Assembly (NCBI GenBank): GCA_039704465.1
Contig: JASFAU010000010.1
Span: forward strand, 558,001 to 622,000
DNA length: 64,000 bases
Direction: 5' to 3'
Source of the DNA: Plasmodiophora brassicae
Taxonomy: Eukaryota; Endomyxa; Phytomyxea; Plasmodiophorida; Plasmodiophoridae
The notes under the pieces were generated by a model. It made no database searches, had not been told where the DNA came from, and was given only the letters and a program-made list of their open reading frames with translations. A program made the position numbers and the translations under genes. Shown here in pieces: positions 11,873 to 22,284 of the stretch (the first letter of the stretch is position 1; each line of letters opens with the position of its first letter).

Positions 11873-12024
11873 TCAATGCAGACCGTCCCCATATGCTCTG
11901 TATTATCGTTTGATCGCGGTCGTTTGGATTGTACTCCTCCGGCAGATATTGCGATCACTGGAACGCCGAGACGGTCATCTAACCCGTTAATAACATGTAC
12001 GACGTACGAGTATATTAGGAAGGG

Positions 12025-12840
12025 ATGGTCGACGCACTCAGGCTGTCGTGGGCAGTGTCCAGCAGACAGGTCGCGTACGGGTTGCACTGGCTCGCAGCCT
12101 GCATCTGTCTCGGCGTTCTCTTCTGCGAGGCCCACAATCCGGACGATGCCCCCGTTTTCAAGATCGACGCACACCCAACAGCCTGGCCCGTCGTCGTCAT
12201 CGTCCTGATGTACTCTGCGGGATGCATCGTCACCGATGACCGGGTGCCGATCTGGAGGGTCCTCGTTCAGCTAGCGTGCTCGTTGATGGCGGTCTTCTGT
12301 CCATGCGGTTTCCTCTTTGCCGGTGCAGAAATGTTTGTATTCATCAGCGACGCGCTCTGCCGACGGCTCAGGTGCTGCAGAAGGCGGGATAGGTCACGAC
12401 CTTACACAGATCGCGGGCTGGCCGTCGCCGCTGGTCTGATCAGCGCATTCTGTATCGCGATGGGCATGCAGGCTCTTCTGGATCAGAGCGTCCGAGATAC
12501 GCTCGACGGAACGTGCTTCGTGTGCCCCGTACGCACACTAGGCGGGGATCTGGCCCACTAGCCGTCGAGGACCAGTACATGTTCTGGTGGTCGAACCCAG
12601 CAGCATTCGACGCTCCTCGGCGCAACGATTTCTGTACCTGCGTATTGCCCGGTGCGACGCTCTCCAACGTCAGCTGCTCATCGTGGCGCTGGCCGTCTTC
12701 ATCTACTCATCCGTTTGTATCATCGCCGAGGAGCAGCTGTCCATCTGGCGGGTCCTTGTCCAGCTGCCGTTCTCCCCTGCTGGCCGTCTTCAGCCCATTC
12801 GGATGTGTCAGGCGTCGACATCGCAAGTCGGCGCCGGAAT
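12025..12840 (+). pseudogene. Repeated membrane-protein modules, frame-broken
   Basis: The first open frame (12025-12561) encodes several hydrophobic segments (WLAACICLGVLFC, WPVVVIVLMYSAGCIV, a long one around VFCPCGFLFAGAEM) and then AMGMQALLDQSVRDTLDG followed by CFVCP. A stop follows, and a new frame carries EDQYMFWWSNP, DFC and then RQLLIVALAVFIYSSVCII plus LSIWRVLVQL, a repeat of VPIWRVLVQL seen at about 12250. So the same module occurs twice here and again at 14.2 kb. Conserved Cys and FWWSNP suggest an extracellular loop. Breaks could be introns, decay or base errors. No family recognised. Confidence 0.4.
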
Positions 12841-13177
12841 AGAGTCCGCGCGAGCGGGGACCGACGGCAGTCGGTCAACGAGTCGGTGTTTGGTCGTGAC
12901 AGTTTGACCGACTTTCGCCATGGCCAACAGGAGAGCGAGACAAGATTCCGCGACACCCGATACCCCCCGGCCACCTGGAGGCGGCGCAGGCGGCGCTCGA
13001 CCAGTCGGCGCTGACGCGCACAAATCGCTGCGGTTGTGGCGGAGGCGCTCCGGGCGCAGCGCGCCGAGATCGACGCCATGCTTCGGCAGCAGCGCGATCA
13101 GATCCTGTCAGAGGTCGCCGCCCGCCAGCCAGTCGTGCCAAAGGCCGAGATCATCGACCCTGCGCGACCACGGCCGC

Positions 13178-13476
13178 CTCTCGTAGGTTGACGAAGGAGG
13201 AGCTCAACTACAAGATGCACGACACGGAGATGTTGGCGATTGTCCAGTCGTTCGAGAAGTGGCGCCAGCTCCTCGATTTGGCGCGCCACCAGACCCTGGT
13301 CCACAGCGATCACCGGAACCTCGAGTACTTCCTGAGCACGCCGAAACTTTCCAGGCGTCAAGCGCGGTGGTCCGAATCGCTGGGTGAATTCGATTTCCGC
13401 ATCCAACACCGCCCGGGACGCCTTCACGGAAAGGCGGACGCGCTTTCCCGCCGACCCGCGTACCAGCCCTCGCGCG
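13178..13476 (+). repeat. Left arm of a 299-bp inverted repeat (RNase H segment)
   Basis: Runs from CTCTCGTAGGTTGACG to ACCAGCCCTCGCGCG and is nearly identical to the reverse complement of 13625-13923, with only scattered substitutions seen by eye. Both arms encode the same part of a retrotransposon RNase H. Confidence 0.85.
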
Positions 13477-13624
13477 ACGGTCGCTTGCTGCCGCCGAATG
13501 CGTTCAATCAATGGCTCCCGATTGGCCTCCTGTCGCAAGGCGCTAATGGTGTGCCCGAGCGGGCCGGGAAGAAAGTGGTCCGGAGACAGCATTGGGAGGG
13601 AGCGCTGGATCGTCTCTTCTTCGG

Positions 13625-13923
13625 CGCGCGAGGGCTGGTGCACGGGTCGGCGGGAAAGCGCGTCCGCCTTTCCGTGAAGGCGTCCCGGGCGGTGTCGGAT
13701 GCGGAAATCGAATTCACCCAACGATTCGGACCACCGCGCTTGACGCCTGGAGAGTTTCGGCGTGCTCAGGAAGTACTCGAGGTCCCGGTGATCGCTGTGG
13801 GCCAGGGTCTGGTGGCGCGCCGAATCGAGGAGCTGGCGCCATTTCTCGAACGACTGGACAATCGCCAACATCTCCTTATCGTGCATCTTGTAGTTGAGCT
13901 CCTCCTTCGTCAACCTACGAGAG
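13625..13923 (-). repeat. Right arm of the 299-bp inverted repeat
   Basis: Reverse-complement partner of 13178-13476 across a 148-base spacer. On the minus strand this arm is continuous with RNase H sequence upstream and with pol sequence in the spacer, so the minus copy is the longer one and the plus copy is the added piece. Confidence 0.85.
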
Positions 13924-14194
13924 TCGAACGCGAGCGGTCGCTGCCGATCGTCCGCGTCCCGCTGGGAGAGAACCATGGCAATAGCGAAGTCCGAGGCGTC
14001 TGTCTCGACCTCGCAGGACCGATCGGGGTTAAAGTGGGCCAGAACTGGGGCCGACGCACCGGATCCTATCATGGTCGACGGGGAGGCGGAACCCCTCTAC
14101 CTCGTCAAGAACATCCTGGACCCAAGGTACAGACGGGGGCGCCTTCAGTATTTTCGTCTGCGATGCGCTCTTCCGCCGAATCCCTTGCTGCAGA

Positions 14195-14795
14195 ACGCGC
14201 GACACAACGCGACCGTATTCATGTCGCGTCCTGGCGATCGGTGCGGCCGTTGTCAGCACGGATCCAGCATCGCAATGGGCGTACAAGCCATTGTGGACCC
14301 GAACGTTCGGAATGCGATCGACGGGCCGTGCTTTGTGTGCCCACCGTACGATACGAACAGCGGGTCGCGGCTGGATTCCCAGAGCGTGTTCTGGTGGTCC
14401 AACCCGTGGCAGACTGCGACTTCTGCACGTCGCTCTGTCCAACGTCACCTGCTGGTCGTCGTGGGACTATGCCGATACCGACCAATGCACCGACGTGAAA
14501 CTGTTCGCCGGCAGCGCCTCCAGTGTACGCTCGCGACGGTTCGTACCCGTGCATTGTCTACGGGGAGCAACGGCGCCAGACCATCATCATCGACGTCGTT
14601 GCCGAGTTCGTGCTAGGCCTACTCTGCGCCATCCAATGCGCCATGTACGGCAGACGGGGCGCACGCCCTGCAGCGGAACGACGTGTTGCCGCACCACTGA
14701 GCACCCTTTGTCGAATACGGAATAGGGCCAGCCACCAACACCCAATATCAGTAGGCGCTATTAATTTTAGGACGTTAGCTGATCCAGGAGCGTAG
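14195..14795 (+). pseudogene. Third module of the membrane-protein family, partial
   Basis: AMGVQAIVDPNVRNAIDGPC and then FVCPP align with the 12.45-kb copy (AMGMQALLDQSVRDTLDGTC), and SVFWWSNP aligns with YMFWWSNP. Later frames contain a hydrophobic stretch IIIDVVAEFVLGLLCAIQCA. The 5' part is missing, next to the retrotransposon chromodomain fragment, so it is either truncated by the insertion or has upstream exons that I cannot see. Confidence 0.35.
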
Positions 14796-16428
14796 CGGTT
14801 CGATCGGCAACCGAGTCGACGAGACGGATCTGCATTCTCGCGGAATGCAGCCGTTCTTCATCGCCCGACAGTCGCCCTTCCACCTCGACGCGGGTCAGCA
14901 ACCGGGACAGCTGCTGCTGCATCGGGGCAATTGTCTGGGCCTGCGGGCACAGTTGAAAACGTTTCATCTCGGAGACCCCGAGTAATGCACCTTTAAACGC
15001 CTGGCATCTTCCGCGTCAATAGAACGTCGAATCGCCAGAAACATGACGAGGTTCAGCGAGGACGATAGGAGGTCCAGGCAGCGTAGCGCCGACGTGGTCA
15101 TCGACGACCCAACAGGTTCGGTGAAATCGGGTTTAAACTTGGCCATCGTCGCCTGTAGGAGGACGAGAACCCTCTCTGTGGGCCTGGCAGCACACGCTCA
15201 GTATGTGCAGGGAATACAACGAACGGGACGCCGCGTATACATCACAGTGGGTCGCGTTGCGATCTGATCTTTCAGGCTGCGAACGGCCAGTGACGCAATG
15301 TGAACGTCGGACGAATCGGACTGGATCAACCCAATGAGAACGTCGGCAGCAAGACCGGCACGTACTGAGCCCAACATCTACGACACATGGTCAGCACACG
15401 TCTTTCCACTACAGGATAATGCATAGAAGCGTGCCTGATTAACGGTGCGGATATTGCTGGACGTTATCGTGAAGGTCAGCACGGACAGGACCGCTTCGCG
15501 GAGTGGCTCCCGTGGAGCGTCCCAATCACACAGATGGGGCGTCAAGGCGGCAATCAAATCCAGGCCAAGTCGACCTGCAATTGACAGCACTTTGGGGACG
15601 CTGTATACCATTGCTGCCCTATGCAACGGTCAGCGTGACGGCAGGGGCGGCGACCGTCGCTAGATCTGCAATACCCGATCGTGTCCCTGTCGACCGCATC
15701 GAAATCGTGGGAGCCGGAACAGAGAAGGTGGGCCACGCCACAGCACAATGCACCTTCGTGCGCCCCATTACGTCTGGCAGCGTAGCTCAGCGTTTTCGCT
15801 ACAGAGAAGGCGGGCGACGAGCGCATCGCGGCCAGGAGAAGATCGCGGCGCTCAGGAGGCAGATAGTGTAAGACGTGAAGCGCCGTCTCAGTCATGGCGT
15901 CGTTCTCAACGAACGGGAGAACGAACGACGATGCGAACTCGACAGCAACGGAGGTCTCCCAGGATGCCAGCTTTGGGCGCACAGCGGCGCCAATATGGGT
16001 CAGCAGTTTGTGCAACCTTGTCGGAGACATACGAGACGTGGTGAACGCTTTTCCGAACGACTGAAACACAGCCGCTGCGCAATGGGTAATGTCGTGGTCA
16101 ATCACCTCGCAGAGTGCCAGGGAGAGTTCGCGAGGGTCGCTGACGGAGACAATGCGCGCGAACGTGGCCTGGTGGGAGTCGTGCACCGCGACATGGGGCG
16201 TCATCGGACCGAGAAGTTGCCAACCTGGCAACGGGGGCGCACGTAACCGATCGCTGCACTGCGGGCATCGCAAGTCAACATACCAAAGTACGCAAGCTGG
16301 CCATCTGTGCACGCTGCAACGCGGTCGAGCGCATTTGCCGCGCCCTGCTGGTGCTCCGTGTCCAGCAGCGCATCTCGCAAGTCGCTGGCCAGCGCATCGA
16401 GGACGTCCTCGTCCGATTCTGGACGCAT
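14767..16428 (-). CDS. Unidentified helical-repeat (HEAT/ARM-like) protein
   Basis: A chain of minus-strand coding segments in compatible order: MRPESDEDVLDALASDLRDA (start 16428), then TPHVAVHDSHQATFARIVSV, CEVIDHDITHCAAAVFQSFG, ALHVLHYLPPERRDLLLAAM, KVLSIAGRLGLDLIAALTPH, LAADVLIGLIQSDSSDVHIA with SLAVRSLKDQ, MTTSALRCLDLLSSSLNLVM, ending TATLLDQLTS at 14767. The repeated pairs of amphipathic helices with conserved Leu/Ala/Asp look like HEAT or armadillo repeats, which usually act as protein scaffolds; the order and the closing helices would also fit a proteasome-assembly or import factor. Exon boundaries were not fully resolved. Function unknown. Confidence 0.55.
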
Positions 16429-16810
16429 CGCCGGGCAGTCGCGAACTGCAGCAGCTCACGCACTTTCCGCTGCTGTCGTCTGTCGACGGCCCTGGTCTGC
16501 GACGCGACGACACTGGCTGGCCCACCCAGCGTCACTCGCCGCGATCCATGGGACCACCATCACCTCAGTAAACCGTCGCCTGTGTAGTACTGCCTTGGTC
16601 CGGCTTGCTACCTAGTCACCGTGATAGCTCGGGGACCTGGCCGTCGCGTGCCGGTTCATGGACTGCGTCATTCTCGTGCGGTCGGCGTGTGTCCCGCAGT
16701 GTCAGCGGACCTGCGGCGCAGGTGCGGCCACCGGGAGGGCTACAGAGACAGCAACCTGTCACTGACTGGCACAGGGGAGGGGTCCTGACTGTCACCCCAC
16801 GACGGTCGCG
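16429..16810. promoter_or_regulatory. Intergenic region between two divergent genes
   Basis: About 380 bases between the helical-repeat gene and the coiled-coil gene. Nothing distinctive seen, apart from a possible upstream Met of the minus-strand gene near 16535. Confidence 0.3.
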
Positions 16811-18367
16811 GTGATACTACGTCGTACTGTATCAACTGGGGGTGGGGGAGGCGTCATGGCGGCCGGTCGTTCGAACGAGAACGCATCTGGCGCTGGGAAC
16901 CTGCCACGGCGCGTGTCCAGCCCGCCGGTGAAACCGCAACGTATGATGCCGCCGTCCGTTACGCCCCAGAAGCTTCGCGCCGACCTGATCGCGAAAGACA
17001 AGCAGATCGAGGCGCTCCGTAAGCTCGTGGCCGACCTGTCACCCAAGCGCGCCGGGACAACCACGTCAGCAACTGCGGTGTCGTCCCCGAGGCGCCCGGC
17101 CGCTTCCGGCGACAACGGTGCCGGAATGCAGAAGGTCGAACAGGCCGTTGTCATTCTGCGACGCCACCGCTGGGCGAGCGCGTCCGACCACGGTTACGTC
17201 CAGTCGGTGCTCGACCTGCTGCAAAGCGCCATCGTCGCCTCTCGACAGCCAAGAGCGCTTCCTTCCCAACGCCGCCATTCGATGTCGGGGACGCTGGGGG
17301 CCGAGGACGTTGCCCTGGAGGAGTTCGCCAACGTCGAACAGATAATCAACCTCGAGCAGCAGCTCCAGGAGCGTACAGCAGCGCTGCAGATCGCTCGCGA
17401 ACGTGAACGCGAGGTCGAGGCGCTTGTCGCCCAGCTGGGCGAGGCGTGCCGAACCTCGGAAGCGAGGGCGTCCGAGTTCCAGGCCAAGCACGACTCGTTG
17501 CAGTCGATCCTGCAGAAGGAACGCAGGGAGACGGTGGGTCTGGAACGGCGGCTTCGGGTCGCGGAAGACGCGAAGACGTCGGTGTTGAAGTCACTGGCCG
17601 CCGCTGAAGACCGCCTGGGCCATCTGCAGGCGCAGCTGATGCGGGCCGAGCGCGCCAGTGCCAAGGCGACGGCGTCGACGATCGACGTGCAGGTCCTGGC
17701 CGGGAAGGTGTCGACGCTGACGGGCGAGCTGGCAGAAGCCCGTCAGGAGAACGACGCGCTGTCACACCAGGTCGAGAGGCTGACGAAGGAGGTGCAGCGG
17801 TCGGCGAAGCTGGTCGTCGACAAGGACGAAACGATCCGGAAGATGGCGTGCGCCGCCCACGAGCGCGCCGAAGCCGAACGGGAGACGCTGCTCAACGATA
17901 TCGCTGTTGCCAATGCGGCCGTGTCGACGCTTCAGCTCGAGTTGCGCCTTAACCGTGTGGCCAGCGGTGGCAACCCCGACGAGGACGAGGATGACGACGA
18001 GGACGCACCGTGTCCCGCCATGGGTGCGACTAGTGACAACCTGGAATGGATGAAGGCGTTCGACCAGGGCGGCAGGCCAGGAAGCGTTCTGCGATCCGGC
18101 CCTGAGTGCAGGGTTGCCATGGAGGCCGTCGCGCCACCCTGCCCTGACGTGTCGGACGTGGACGAAGAGGAGATGGACAACGACGACGACGATGACGACG
18201 AAGACCTGGTCGAAGCGCTCGCGAGCATATCGCGTGCGGTCTCGAACAACTCAACGATGGAAGGAGCGCGCCTGGGCTCATTCACGTCATCGACCATGTT
18301 CCTGGTGCGGAGCTGGGGCTCGGTCGTGTCTCGGCGGCGCCTTCCCCGCGATCACACGTTCCTGTAA
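16811..18367 (+). CDS. Coiled-coil protein with acidic C-terminal tracts, unknown
   Basis: Intronless, 518 residues. A Gly-rich and basic N-terminus is followed by KLRADLIAKDKQIEALRKLV (residues about 54-75). A long coiled coil runs from about 180 to 380 (VEQIINLEQQLQERTAALQI, LERRLRVAEDAKTSVLKSLA, LTGELAEARQENDALSHQVE). Two acidic runs follow near 395-405 (DEDEDDDEDA) and 450-465 (EEEMDNDDDDDDEDLVEA). No motor head, membrane segment or other domain is seen. A later Met at 16856 (MAAGRSNEN) may be the real start. Likely structural or tethering; function not assigned. Confidence 0.7.
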   Translation: MILRRTVSTGGGGGVMAAGRSNENASGAGNLPRRVSSPPVKPQRMMPPSVTPQKLRADLIAKDKQIEALRKLVADLSPKRAGTTTSATAVSSPRRPAASGDNGAGMQKVEQAVVILRRHRWASASDHGYVQSVLDLLQSAIVASRQPRALPSQRRHSMSGTLGAEDVALEEFANVEQIINLEQQLQERTAALQIAREREREVEALVAQLGEACRTSEARASEFQAKHDSLQSILQKERRETVGLERRLRVAEDAKTSVLKSLAAAEDRLGHLQAQLMRAERASAKATASTIDVQVLAGKVSTLTGELAEARQENDALSHQVERLTKEVQRSAKLVVDKDETIRKMACAAHERAEAERETLLNDIAVANAAVSTLQLELRLNRVASGGNPDEDEDDDEDAPCPAMGATSDNLEWMKAFDQGGRPGSVLRSGPECRVAMEAVAPPCPDVSDVDEEEMDNDDDDDDEDLVEALASISRAVSNNSTMEGARLGSFTSSTMFLVRSWGSVVSRRRLPRDHTFL

Positions 18368-18427
18368 CGACACCAACCGGGAACGAACCGCCACATACAT
18401 ACAGTAATAACTTGTTTATAGTCTGGG

Positions 18428-19423
18428 TTACAGGACCATTGGTTGGTCGTCCTGGTCAGCAGCAGGGCGTTCCATGGCAGCGGTTGCCCGGAGCGACTCA
18501 CTGCTATCGAGGACCGCGGCAATGGCTTGACGCAGGGCATCTGCTGTAGGAGCATCCGGGTGCGTTCGCACGAAGGATACGCCCTTTTCGCAGGATGCCA
18601 TCAGGCGCGGGTCGAGCGGGATGGAGCCGAGGAACGGGACCTGCATCTCCTTGCACATGCCGCGAGCGCCACCGGTCTCTCCAGAGAAGACCGCTGTCTC
18701 ATGCCGACAGCAAGGGCAGACAAACCCGCTCATGTTTTCGACGACGCCGATAATGTTGATGCCCGCCTTCCTGCAGAACGAGATCTCCTTGCGCACGTCC
18801 AGCAACGCCATCTCCTGCGGCGTCGTCACGATGATGGCGCCATCGGGGGCGCTCTCCTTCAGGTACTGTGTCACCGACAGGTGCTCGTCGGATGTGCCAG
18901 GTGGAGCGTCGACGACGAGGAAGTCGAGCGTGCCCCAATCGACGTCGGCCAGGAACTGCTTGATCAAGGCCGTTTTTCGTGGGCCTCGCCACACGACCGC
19001 ATCGGTCTTCGATTGAAGCATGAAGCCGACAGACATGACAGCGATATTGTCTGACGCGTAGACAGGGCTCCACCCAGCGCTCGATCGATGCACTTCATCA
19101 TCACTGACGCCGAACATGAGCGGGACGGACGGCCCGCAGATATCCACATCGAGAACGCCGACCTGGAACCGCTCCGACAGGGTCCAGGCCAGCTGGGCCG
19201 CGAACGTCGACTTGCCGACACCGCCTTTGCCAGACAGAACCAGGATCTTATGCCGGATATCACGCATCCGCTCAGCGACCTGCGCTAGCGCCGGATCCAC
19301 AGCACGTCCGGCACCGGACGTGCATGCTGCCTGGTTCGGGCATCCGGCACACGACGCTGCCTTGCCGGCCTGCTCCGAAGACGGCCCCACACAGACATCG
19401 TTCACAGACGCGTCGTCACCCAT
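18428..19423 (-). CDS. NBP35: Cytosolic Fe-S cluster assembly ATPase Nbp35/NUBP1
   Basis: 331 residues in one exon. N-terminal cluster ligands C-x13-C-x2-C-x5-C (from [11 protein letters not shown] to [10 protein letters not shown]) mark the Nbp35/NUBP1 branch. The deviant Walker A is [17 protein letters not shown], switch I-like [14 protein letters not shown], Walker [17 protein letters not shown], and the C-terminal CPCC provides the shared cluster site in the Nbp35-Cfd1 complex. The enzyme assembles [4Fe-4S] clusters in the cytosol for nuclear and cytosolic proteins. The start at MGDDASVND fits the family; the frame stays open further upstream to 19714, but that part overlaps the Rpf2 5' end and looks non-coding. 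Divergent from RPF2. Confidence 0.95.
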   Translation of the reverse strand: MGDDASVNDVCVGPSSEQAGKAASCAGCPNQAACTSGAGRAVDPALAQVAERMRDIRHKILVLSGKGGVGKSTFAAQLAWTLSERFQVGVLDVDICGPSVPLMFGVSDDEVHRSSAGWSPVYASDNIAVMSVGFMLQSKTDAVVWRGPRKTALIKQFLADVDWGTLDFLVVDAPPGTSDEHLSVTQYLKESAPDGAIIVTTPQEMALLDVRKEISFCRKAGINIIGVVENMSGFVCPCCRHETAVFSGETGGARGMCKEMQVPFLGSIPLDPRLMASCEKGVSFVRTHPDAPTADALRQAIAAVLDSSESLRATAAMERPAADQDDQPMVL

Positions 19424-19598
19424 TGGCTCACCTTGAAACTGCGCGACTGCAGCCGTGCGCGTTGCAGGCTGCGATGTGGTAAGTGCGGCCGGGCGGCACA
19501 GTAGCAGCGGAGTCCGCCACGGCGTCCGTGACAGCAGCAGGAATCTACAATGGAGAGAATCGGGTATGCATGTGCAATGCTGAGTGCAGTGACGGGCG

Positions 19599-20653
19599 AT
19601 GGCTGACGTTGTGGAAGGAAACCGCGCAACCAGCGCACGAAGCGTGTGCTGAAGGCGCGCGAGGCGAAGCTGTTGGAGAATGGCAAATGCGCAATGATCA
19701 TTAAGGGGCTGCACACGAGCCAGACGATTTGCCAGGTGCTGACCGACGTTGCTGCGCTGAAGAAACCTCTAATGAAGAAGCTGAACAAGAAGAATGAAAC
19801 GAGGCCGTTTGAAGATCAGACGTCCGTTGAGTTCCTGTCGAATGTCAACGACGCGTCTTTGTTCGCGTTCGGGTCGCACTCCAAGAAGCGCCCACATAAC
19901 CTGATTCTGGGCAGGAGCTTCGACCACCAAGTTCTTGATATGTTCGAGCTTGGGCTGGACGACAAGACCATGAAACCAATTGATGCATTCAACGCTGCTC
20001 GGCAAGCGGTCTGCCATTTGGGATCGAAGCCGATGTTCTTCTTCGCGGGCGATGAGTTCGAGACCAATCCAGACCTGGCCTTGTTCCGAAACTTCGTGAT
20101 TGATTTCTTCCAAGGCGAACCTATTGAGAAGGTCAATCTGGCCGGCCTCGACCGAGTCATCGTATGCGCCGCTTCGGATTCCAAGACGGTCCTGTTCCGG
20201 CACTACGCGGTGGCCTTGAAGAAGTCGGGGACAAAGATCCCGAAGGTGAAGCTGGAGGAGCTTGGCCCGCGCTTGGACCTTACGGTTCGTCGCACGATGC
20301 GCGCTGCTGAATCGGTCATTAACGCAGCCAACAAGCGGCCCAAGATCGCAAAGTCGAACACTCAGCGCGGTAACGTTGAGAAGGGCCCTCTGGGCCAGAC
20401 TCTTGGCCGCGTGCACGTCCAAAGGCAAGATCTGGATGAACTTGCGACGCGCAAGATGAAGGGCCTGAAGAAAACGAAGCCGGCTGAGGCGGCGGACGAC
20501 AATGGCCGCGACGGGGAATACGATGATGAACACGACGAAGAGGACACGAGCGATGCCGACATGGATGAAGGGCAACGGTCCAGTGAAGATGACGTAGACG
20601 AACAAGGTTCCAGCGTCGACGATGAAGGATCCGGCAGCGAAGAAGAAGCGTAA
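19599..20653 (+). CDS. RPF2: Ribosome biogenesis factor Rpf2 (Brix domain)
   Basis: The clear frame from 19646 gives 335 residues. [27 protein letters not shown] and [20 protein letters not shown] match the Rpf2 N-terminal region; the Brix core includes [37 protein letters not shown] and [15 protein letters not shown]; the tail is long and acidic. Rpf2 with Rrs1 brings the 5S RNP into pre-60S particles in the nucleolus. The expected basic N-terminus (PRNQRTKR) is present just upstream but one frame off from a Met at 19599 (MADVVEG). One missing base in the A run at about 19619-19621 would explain it, so I set the start at 19599; the unbroken start would be 19646. Confidence 0.92.
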
Positions 20654-20775
20654 ACAATGTTTTACTATGAAGCTATGTACGTACGATATATCTGAGCAAT
20701 TGGAGGTTACGTCTGTGGAACACTTAGGTATGTATATTGCTCGACTGACGTGATCGAGCGCGAGGAAGCAGTAGA

Positions 20776-21492
20776 TTAGATATCGAACAGAACGGATCGG
20801 ATGACGGGCTTCAGGTCATCGAAACACAACGACAGGCGCGAGTTCAGCGTATTGGACAGGAGAATCTTGTTGTTCTGGGCGAGAAGCTCGACACCGCCGG
20901 CGATACCGACAAGACCGTTGGTGTCCAGCTCGAGCGTCACATTATGGGGTTTGCCGACGTCTCGCTTCACGATGTCGCTGTAGAACGATGTTGCTTTGGG
21001 CAGGCATTTCTTGACGATCGCTGCGTCTTCGTTCCGGCATCGGATGACGACGTGATCTTCTCGTAGCCGTACCAGGCCTTGCACGATCAGCGCGATGAGC
21101 AGCTTTTCATAAGCCGGGTCGTTTGGCACAGCAACAAGCCGCTCCAGCGCCGCCGATCGGATCTTCTCTGTGGTCGCCTGTTGGTGTTGCAGGCGTTCTT
21201 GTCGCGATTGCTGAACGGAACCAGAACGAGCACTGTATGACGGAAGTTAAACGGTAGGAACGTAGACGACTTGGTACGACAGCGATTACATTTTCTGGTT
21301 TGCGATCTTCTCTTTACGAAGCTGCACGAACTCATTGGCGATCTGCTGTTTGGCGGCCTCGATCAGGCTGAGCTTGGCGATGTTGAACTCCTGATCCGTC
21401 TTGACCCTGATCTCCTCCGCCTTCTCGCGCGCCTCCTGTTTGATGAACTCGACCATCTGCGAGATTTGCCTGGCCGCCTCGGTCGGATTCAT
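20776..21492 (-). CDS. V-type ATPase subunit E
   Basis: Two exons, 21492-21290 and 21232-20776 (57-base GT-AG intron), sum to 660 bases, 219 residues, close to the usual 225. Start MNPTEAARQISQMVEFIKQE; then EAREKAEEIRVKTDQEFNI and AAKQQIANEFVQLRKEKIAN form the long peripheral-stalk helix. The C-terminal domain contains YEKLLIALIVQGLVRLREDH, VVIRCRNEDAAIV and ending KPVIRSVLFDI. It is the peripheral-stator subunit of the proton pump of vacuole and endosome membranes. Convergent with RPF2, with 122 bases between stop codons. Confidence 0.93.
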
Positions 21493-22284
21493 CGTCGGTA
21501 AACCCCTCCCGGGCAACAAATCGACCCGCTTCTGCCGACGTCGCCGGATGAGCCGATGGCCGACACGCTCCCCCAAAAAGAGAGACCACGTCACGTCGCT
21601 GCAACAAAAATGAAGGTCGCCTTGATTGATTCCCATCCGGATTGTCACTGGTCTGACGCGGGTACCCGTACCTGTGTATGCTACCTGCCGGCCCGGGCGC
21701 AATGTTCCTTGATTGGCCACCGCTTACCAACGACCTTGTGCGAGCCGTCTGTCCATACGGTAAGTTCCCTCCAGCAGATCCCGTGGCCGGCGTGGCGTAA
21801 TTCCCGGTGGGCGCAAGTTACCCTCGCTCGCTGGCTCCATGCTCCAATGAAGGAGGCCATTCGCGAGAGTGCGGAACATGCTGTCGGCGCCTTCCGCGAT
21901 GATGACTTCCGTCAACTGGGAAGTGGGCCATGTTAAGCTCGTGCGCGCTAATAATTAACTGGGAGCTTACTTACTGGCTAATGACAGTGTAAACCAACGA
22001 CCATTGACTTGCGAGGATCGGTCAACATTGTTTACAGCGTTCTTGCATCCGAGAACGCCTACAACGAGGGTATGCCAGACCCACCACAGGTCTTCAACCG
22101 GAATCGCTTGGATAACACGCTACCCTTGCCCTAGCCAGGCCACTGGATATTCGCTCCAAATCGACTGGACAATCCAAAGACCCGTTCACCATCACGACGA
22201 GTTTGCCGTCGCGGCAAGTACGGTACCTACGGTAAGTGCAATGCGCGCGGGCGCACGGACCGCCGTGGCAGGCTATATTTAGCC
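21493..22284. promoter_or_regulatory. Intergenic region between two divergent genes
   Basis: About 790 bases between the V-ATPase E start and a plus-strand membrane protein. Short open frames on both strands show no domain. No repeat or RNA gene recognised. Confidence 0.3.

Larger units (their letters stand above)
12915..14150. mobile_element. Rearranged Ty3/gypsy retrotransposon fragment
   Basis: Pieces of one chromovirus-type element in scrambled order. From about 12975 to 13177 a plus-strand Gag-like start, split over two frames (LEAAQAALDQSALT, then AEALRAQRAEIDAMLRQQ). From 13178 to 13476 an RNase H segment on plus (ELNYKMHDTEMLAIVQSFEK, DALSRRP). From about 14072 back to 13477 a longer RNase H copy on minus, beginning VETDASDFAIAMVLSQ. 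From about 14066 to 14150 a chromodomain-like piece on plus (LYLVKNILDPRYRRGRLQYF). No reverse transcriptase, integrase core or LTR is present. It sits between modules of the membrane-protein family. Confidence 0.75.
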
